From positions 1 through 37,410 of the forward strand of contig JAUUNK010000028.1 in assembly GCA_030844565.1 (NCBI GenBank): DNA of 37,410 nt, written 5' to 3'. Made by a program: the position numbers and the translations under genes. This document shows, piece after piece, positions 34,026 to 37,410 of this stretch. A model generated the notes under the pieces. It saw nothing but the letters and a program-made list of their open reading frames with translations. It did not search any database and had not been told where the DNA came from. The stretch comes from Bacteroides ovatus. GTDB taxonomy: Bacteria > Bacteroidota > Bacteroidia > Bacteroidales > Bacteroidaceae. Every line of letters starts with the position of its first letter. Within the stretch, counting starts at the first letter, position 1.

Positions 34026-37000
34026 TTAAAATTTGAGGTTTACACCAAGATTTATTACTCGCATCGGCGGATAGTCCAAACCGTTATCAGATGCACATTC
34101 GGGGTCCATAACCGACAAGTTGGAGATGGTCAGCAGGTTCGTTCCTGAAACAAAAACTCTCAGGTTGCTGATGCCTGTCCGGTTCAACCAGTTTTTGGGC
34201 AATGTGTATCCCAATTCCAGATTACGCAATTTCAAGTAAGTTACGTTGTGCAACCAGAAAGAGCTCTTGTCATAAGCGCTGGTCTCATCCGAATTCAATC
34301 GAAGCATCGGATACTTTCCGGAAATCAATGCACTGTTTGCATCCCATATATCAGATATATGCCAAGCGTCTTTCAACACTTCGTCGGGGCTGTTACCATC
34401 GTTTTGGAAGGGACGGGCGGTTTCGTAACACTGGTTCCAGGAAGTCATACCCGAACCTGTCCAGTCCATACCCAGGTCGAATCCTTTCCATGAAGCCGAG
34501 ATGTTGATACCGAAGTTCAACGTGGGCGTGCTGTCTACGCGGTAGCCGATAGGACGTTCGTCCAGATAGTTAATCACTCCGTCTTTGTTCTGGTCTTTAT
34601 ACATGATGTCGCCCGGAACTACTGTACGGTTTCCCCTTCTATCATTATCAATGGCGTAATTGGCAATCTGTTCCCAGCTTTCAAAACGTCCCACGGCTTC
34701 ATAGCCCCAGTTTACGTAGCCTACGCGGTGCCAAATGCTATTACGATATTGGTCCCATGAGTTGCTGAAGCGAGGTTTGTATTGCTCCCAATCCCAGAAA
34801 CGGGAATAAGTGATATTGGCTCCTACACTGTAATTAAAGTCGTTGATATGGTCGGTCCAGTTCAAGGAGGCGTCAAAACCTCTGTGCATATCCGACTTCA
34901 AGTTCTCTTTGGGCAAGCCGAAGCCTACTTCGTTCGGAATCAATACGTCATAACGTGACTCAGGAATACCATCACGAACACGACGGAAATAATCCAGTGA
35001 GAAGTTCAACCGATTGTTTAAGAAACCTAAGTCTACACCAATATCAAGAATCTTGGCGGTCATCCAGGATAATGTCTGGTTGGGCAAGCCGCGAGTAGAA
35101 GTACCTACCACCCAGTTTCCATCCAGCACAGCTCCACCGCCATTATAATTGTAGCCCGGCAGATAATCAAAAGCAGAATAATCAGAAACAGCGTCATCAC
35201 CGACTTCACCGTAAGAACCACGCAATTTGAAGTTAGTCACGATGTCACCTACTTTACTTTCTTTCCAGAAATTTTCTTCTGACACACGCCATCCCAAAGA
35301 TGCTGACGGGAAGAATCCCCAACGGTTGTCCGGACGGAACTTCCATGAACCATCCCAGCGACCGATAAGTTCTACCAAGTATTTGCCTCCATAGTCATAG
35401 TTGATACGACCTAAGTATCCCATACGGGCTTCTGTTCTGTTACCATCATCATTGAATTCTACGATTTCTTTCAAACGAATCAGATTCATGGCATTGGACA
35501 CAGGCGTAGAGTGAATCCACGTTTTGGGGCGTTTGCGCTGGCTGGCTTCAAAACCTGCTACTGCATTGATGGAGTGCTGTCCGAAAGTACGGTTGAAGTT
35601 CAATTGGAAATTGGCAAACTGGTCTTGAACCTTTTCGCGGTTACGTTCGCGGTAAGGATTCTGCATCCGGTTTGTGACCATATATTCATCGTTTTTCTCA
35701 TTGTACTCATACAATTCGTAGGTATACTCTTGATTATCCAGTTCGTTCGCTGCATAATAATAACCTAACATACCTTTGAACTTCAAACCTTTCAGTATCT
35801 CATATTCGGCAGTACCGTTCATTTGAATCACCTGCCATACATCCGACACTCTACCTGTTGTGGCATAATTCAATAAAGCAAAGTTTGTTTCCGGCTGGTC
35901 TGATACCAATTGCGGGTACTTTGGATTATCATTTGCATAAGGACGCTTGGTGGGCTGATTCTTCATGGTGGCAAAACGCGGCAACCAAGTATCGTCACCG
36001 CCCGGTACACCCGGATGACGGCGGTCTTCTACTCGACCATTTATGTTAGCACCAATTTTGAACCTCTCATTTACATTCATTTCAATGTTCATTTGGATGT
36101 TGGTACGTCGGAAACCACCATAGTTACGTATCGTAGCATCCTGATTGATATGGGATACGGCTACATAATAGTTAGCCTTGTCGGTACCACCCGAGAAGTT
36201 TGTATTGAGGTAATACTGCGGAGCAGTTACCCAAATATAGTCTCCCCAATCCCAGCCTTGATGTTTGGCATCGCTTCCTGCCATCCACTTGTCGTATTCT
36301 TCTTTACTATAACGACGGTTTCCTTCGGTACGTCCCGAGAATGTTTCGGCAGCAACATAGGCATGAACATAATCTTTCACCTTGGCAGGGCTGATGAACC
36401 GGGAGTTTTTCTGCCATCCGTAGTAAGCATTGACAGAAACAGTGTTCTTTGCATTTCGGTTTCCTTTTTTGGTAGTTACCACCACTACACCATTTGCTGC
36501 ACGCACACCATACAAAGCTGCCGAAGCATCTTTCAATACAGAAACAGACTCGATGTCGTTAAAATCCATCTGGCTGAACTGCCCTGTATCAGAAATGATA
36601 CCGTCAATTACAAATAGCGGAGTACCCATGTTACGAATCTGCAAAGCCGTCTCTGCACCGGGGCGTCCATCTTGTTGGCGGCTATTGACACCGGCTATTT
36701 TACCAACCAACGCTCCACCTGCCGTCACTGCCGACGAACGGGAGATTTCTTCTGATTTTACCGAAGATACAGCACCGGTGAGGGTTGCTTTCTTTTGTGA
36801 CATACCGAAACCAGTAACAACGACCTCATCCAGTACTTGCATATCTTCTTGCATAACCACTTTAAGGGAATTAGATTCTCCTACGACAATCTTTTGCGTC
36901 TTGTATCCCATGAAGGAGATTTCCAAAGTTGCCTTAGGCGCAACTTTCAAGGAGAATTCACCGTTAATGTCAGTGATGGTGCCGACACCGCCACCAAGCT

Positions 37001-37259
37001 CTTTCACGTTGACACCGATAATCGGCTCTCCATTCACGTCCACAACCAGCCCCTTTACCGTGCGTTGTTGCTGGACAGAGTTTACTGTAAGCGCATCATC
37101 CCCAACATTCACAGCGGCATAGCTGTAAGAACTCGATAATATGGAAAAAGCAGCCATACAAATTGGAATACGCCACATTTTATTATGGCCTAAAAACCAA
37201 AACATTTGTTCTTTTTTTCTCATAGCAAATAAATTATTGCCCGTATGACATTTCATCAT
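34026..37259 (-). CDS. SusC/RagA TonB-dependent outer-membrane transporter (PUL 2)
   Basis: Up to 1077 aa. The reading frame opens with MMKCHTGNNLFAM, but the ATG at residue 13 (37223, MRKKEQMFWFLGHNKMWRI) gives a more usual signal peptide ending SSSYSYAA, and the first ATG sits inside a hairpin (37241-37263). The order is a carboxypeptidase-regulatory-like domain (about 65-145), a DEVVVTGFG motif, a plug with SVSVLKDASAALYGVRAAN, and a 22-strand barrel ending MRVINLGVNLKF. It imports the PUL 2 ligand. It is preceded by a DUF4965 gene (stop at 37314) and followed by susD after 7 bp. There is no STN domain. Confidence 0.94.
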   Translation of the reverse strand: MMKCHTGNNLFAMRKKEQMFWFLGHNKMWRIPICMAAFSILSSSYSYAAVNVGDDALTVNSVQQQRTVKGLVVDVNGEPIIGVNVKELGGGVGTITDINGEFSLKVAPKATLEISFMGYKTQKIVVGESNSLKVVMQEDMQVLDEVVVTGFGMSQKKATLTGAVSSVKSEEISRSSAVTAGGALVGKIAGVNSRQQDGRPGAETALQIRNMGTPLFVIDGIISDTGQFSQMDFNDIESVSVLKDASAALYGVRAANGVVVVTTKKGNRNAKNTVSVNAYYGWQKNSRFISPAKVKDYVHAYVAAETFSGRTEGNRRYSKEEYDKWMAGSDAKHQGWDWGDYIWVTAPQYYLNTNFSGGTDKANYYVAVSHINQDATIRNYGGFRRTNIQMNIEMNVNERFKIGANINGRVEDRRHPGVPGGDDTWLPRFATMKNQPTKRPYANDNPKYPQLVSDQPETNFALLNYATTGRVSDVWQVIQMNGTAEYEILKGLKFKGMLGYYYAANELDNQEYTYELYEYNEKNDEYMVTNRMQNPYRERNREKVQDQFANFQLNFNRTFGQHSINAVAGFEASQRKRPKTWIHSTPVSNAMNLIRLKEIVEFNDDGNRTEARMGYLGRINYDYGGKYLVELIGRWDGSWKFRPDNRWGFFPSASLGWRVSEENFWKESKVGDIVTNFKLRGSYGEVGDDAVSDYSAFDYLPGYNYNGGGAVLDGNWVVGTSTRGLPNQTLSWMTAKILDIGVDLGFLNNRLNFSLDYFRRVRDGIPESRYDVLIPNEVGFGLPKENLKSDMHRGFDASLNWTDHINDFNYSVGANITYSRFWDWEQYKPRFSNSWDQYRNSIWHRVGYVNWGYEAVGRFESWEQIANYAIDNDRRGNRTVVPGDIMYKDQNKDGVINYLDERPIGYRVDSTPTLNFGINISASWKGFDLGMDWTGSGMTSWNQCYETARPFQNDGNSPDEVLKDAWHISDIWDANSALISGKYPMLRLNSDETSAYDKSSFWLHNVTYLKLRNLELGYTLPKNWLNRTGISNLRVFVSGTNLLTISNLSVMDPECASDNGLDYPPMRVINLGVNLKF

Positions 37260-37263
37260 ACGG
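37241..37263 (-). promoter_or_regulatory. Hairpin covering the first possible susC start codon (PUL 2)
   Basis: CCGTATGA and TCATACGG form an 8-bp perfect stem with a 7-nt loop. On the minus strand the stem and loop include the tandem ATGATG that opens the annotated susC frame. The structure would hide this start, supporting initiation at the next ATG (37223), or it could regulate translation. No T-run follows, so it is not a typical terminator. Confidence 0.4.
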
Positions 37264-37313
37264 AAAGTTGTTAAATATATTAAACCGATTCATATCAGTA
37301 AATTGAAGTAACA

Positions 37314-37410
37314 TCAATACTCCTGTCCACTATTGCTTAATAGTTTATCCATCAACACCTGCATCCAATACCCCCCAATCACCGAGCGCGCTTTAAATCC
37401 AGTCATCCTA
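37314..37410 (-). CDS. 3' end of a glutaminase-like (DUF4965/GtaA-type) gene, partial
   Basis: The minus-strand frame enters from the right edge and encodes MTGFKARSVIGGYWMQVLMD, then KLLSNSGQEY and TGA at 37314-37316. The first part matches residues of the truncated copy at 29651-30265 almost exactly, differing mainly in the last ten residues. The gene is the first visible member of PUL 2, ending 55-90 bp before susC depending on the start. The family is annotated as glutaminase (GtaA, DUF4964/5127/4965/1793), although its true substrate in Bacteroides PULs is uncertain. The rest lies outside the window. Confidence 0.75.
   Translation of the reverse strand, partial: RMTGFKARSVIGGYWMQVLMDKLLSNSGQEY

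Noticed and set aside
36430..37122. Plus-strand 230-codon frame opposite the PUL 2 susC
   Set aside because: Low-complexity Ser/Thr/Pro-rich translation typical of antisense to a coding gene; the minus-strand SusC plug motifs are unambiguous.

Overview
The window looks like Bacteroides (Bacteroidota) chromosome. The evidence is two SusC/SusD pairs with their lipoprotein partners, Bacteroidota-type -7 promoter boxes (TAnnTTTG), A-rich leaders without clear Shine-Dalgarno sites, PUL-style glycoside hydrolases, and paralogue-rich secreted protein families. The species cannot be fixed from sequence alone.

Left part (1-7.4 kb, mostly minus strand): a secreted S41 peptidase, decayed gene fragments, a 5'-truncated GT71-like mannosyltransferase abutting another decayed gene on the opposite strand, a secreted protein with a duplicated DUF3828-like domain, and a TlpA-type thioredoxin with a DUF4369-like N-terminus. 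Middle (7.6-14.8 kb, plus strand): a tight operon of GH31 glycosidase, GH127-type beta-L-arabinofuranosidase and a large MG2/plug-like protein. Four promoters in the first 7.6 kb share one 17-bp element (consensus about TTGAnnAGnAwTTATCC) placed 21-22 bp upstream of the -7 box. This suggests a common activator for the S41, DUF3828, TlpA and GH31 transcription units.

At 15.0-16.6 kb is an AbiEi/AbiEii (type IV) toxin-antitoxin pair. Its promoter lies inside a perfect 51-bp palindrome.

Right part (16.7-37.4 kb, all minus strand): PUL 1 runs from a truncated glutaminase-like (DUF4965) fragment through an IPT/NHL surface lipoprotein, SusC, SusD and a DUF1735/DUF4973 lipoprotein. A terminator and a new promoter follow. 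Then come two Tat-exported Gfo/Idh/MocA oxidoreductases flanking a small membrane protein, a double DUF1080 (3-keto-glycoside hydrolase type) protein and an ApbE-family flavin transferase. This gene set fits oxidation of imported sugars to 3-keto-glycosides in the periplasm followed by cleavage. PUL 2 (31.4-37.4 kb) has a DUF4965 gene (only its 3' end is in the window), SusC, SusD and a DUF3823-type lipoprotein, closed by a strong terminator. The two DUF4965 copies are near-identical at their 3' ends. PUL 1 appears to have lost its original 5' end, leaving a roughly 1.1-kb debris zone.

Three intergenic regions (about 6.0, 14.9 and 30.75 kb) carry short arrays of imperfect palindromes. Each array has a different unit sequence, but all have the same 22-bp period. 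I found no tRNA, rRNA, CRISPR or intact insertion sequence.
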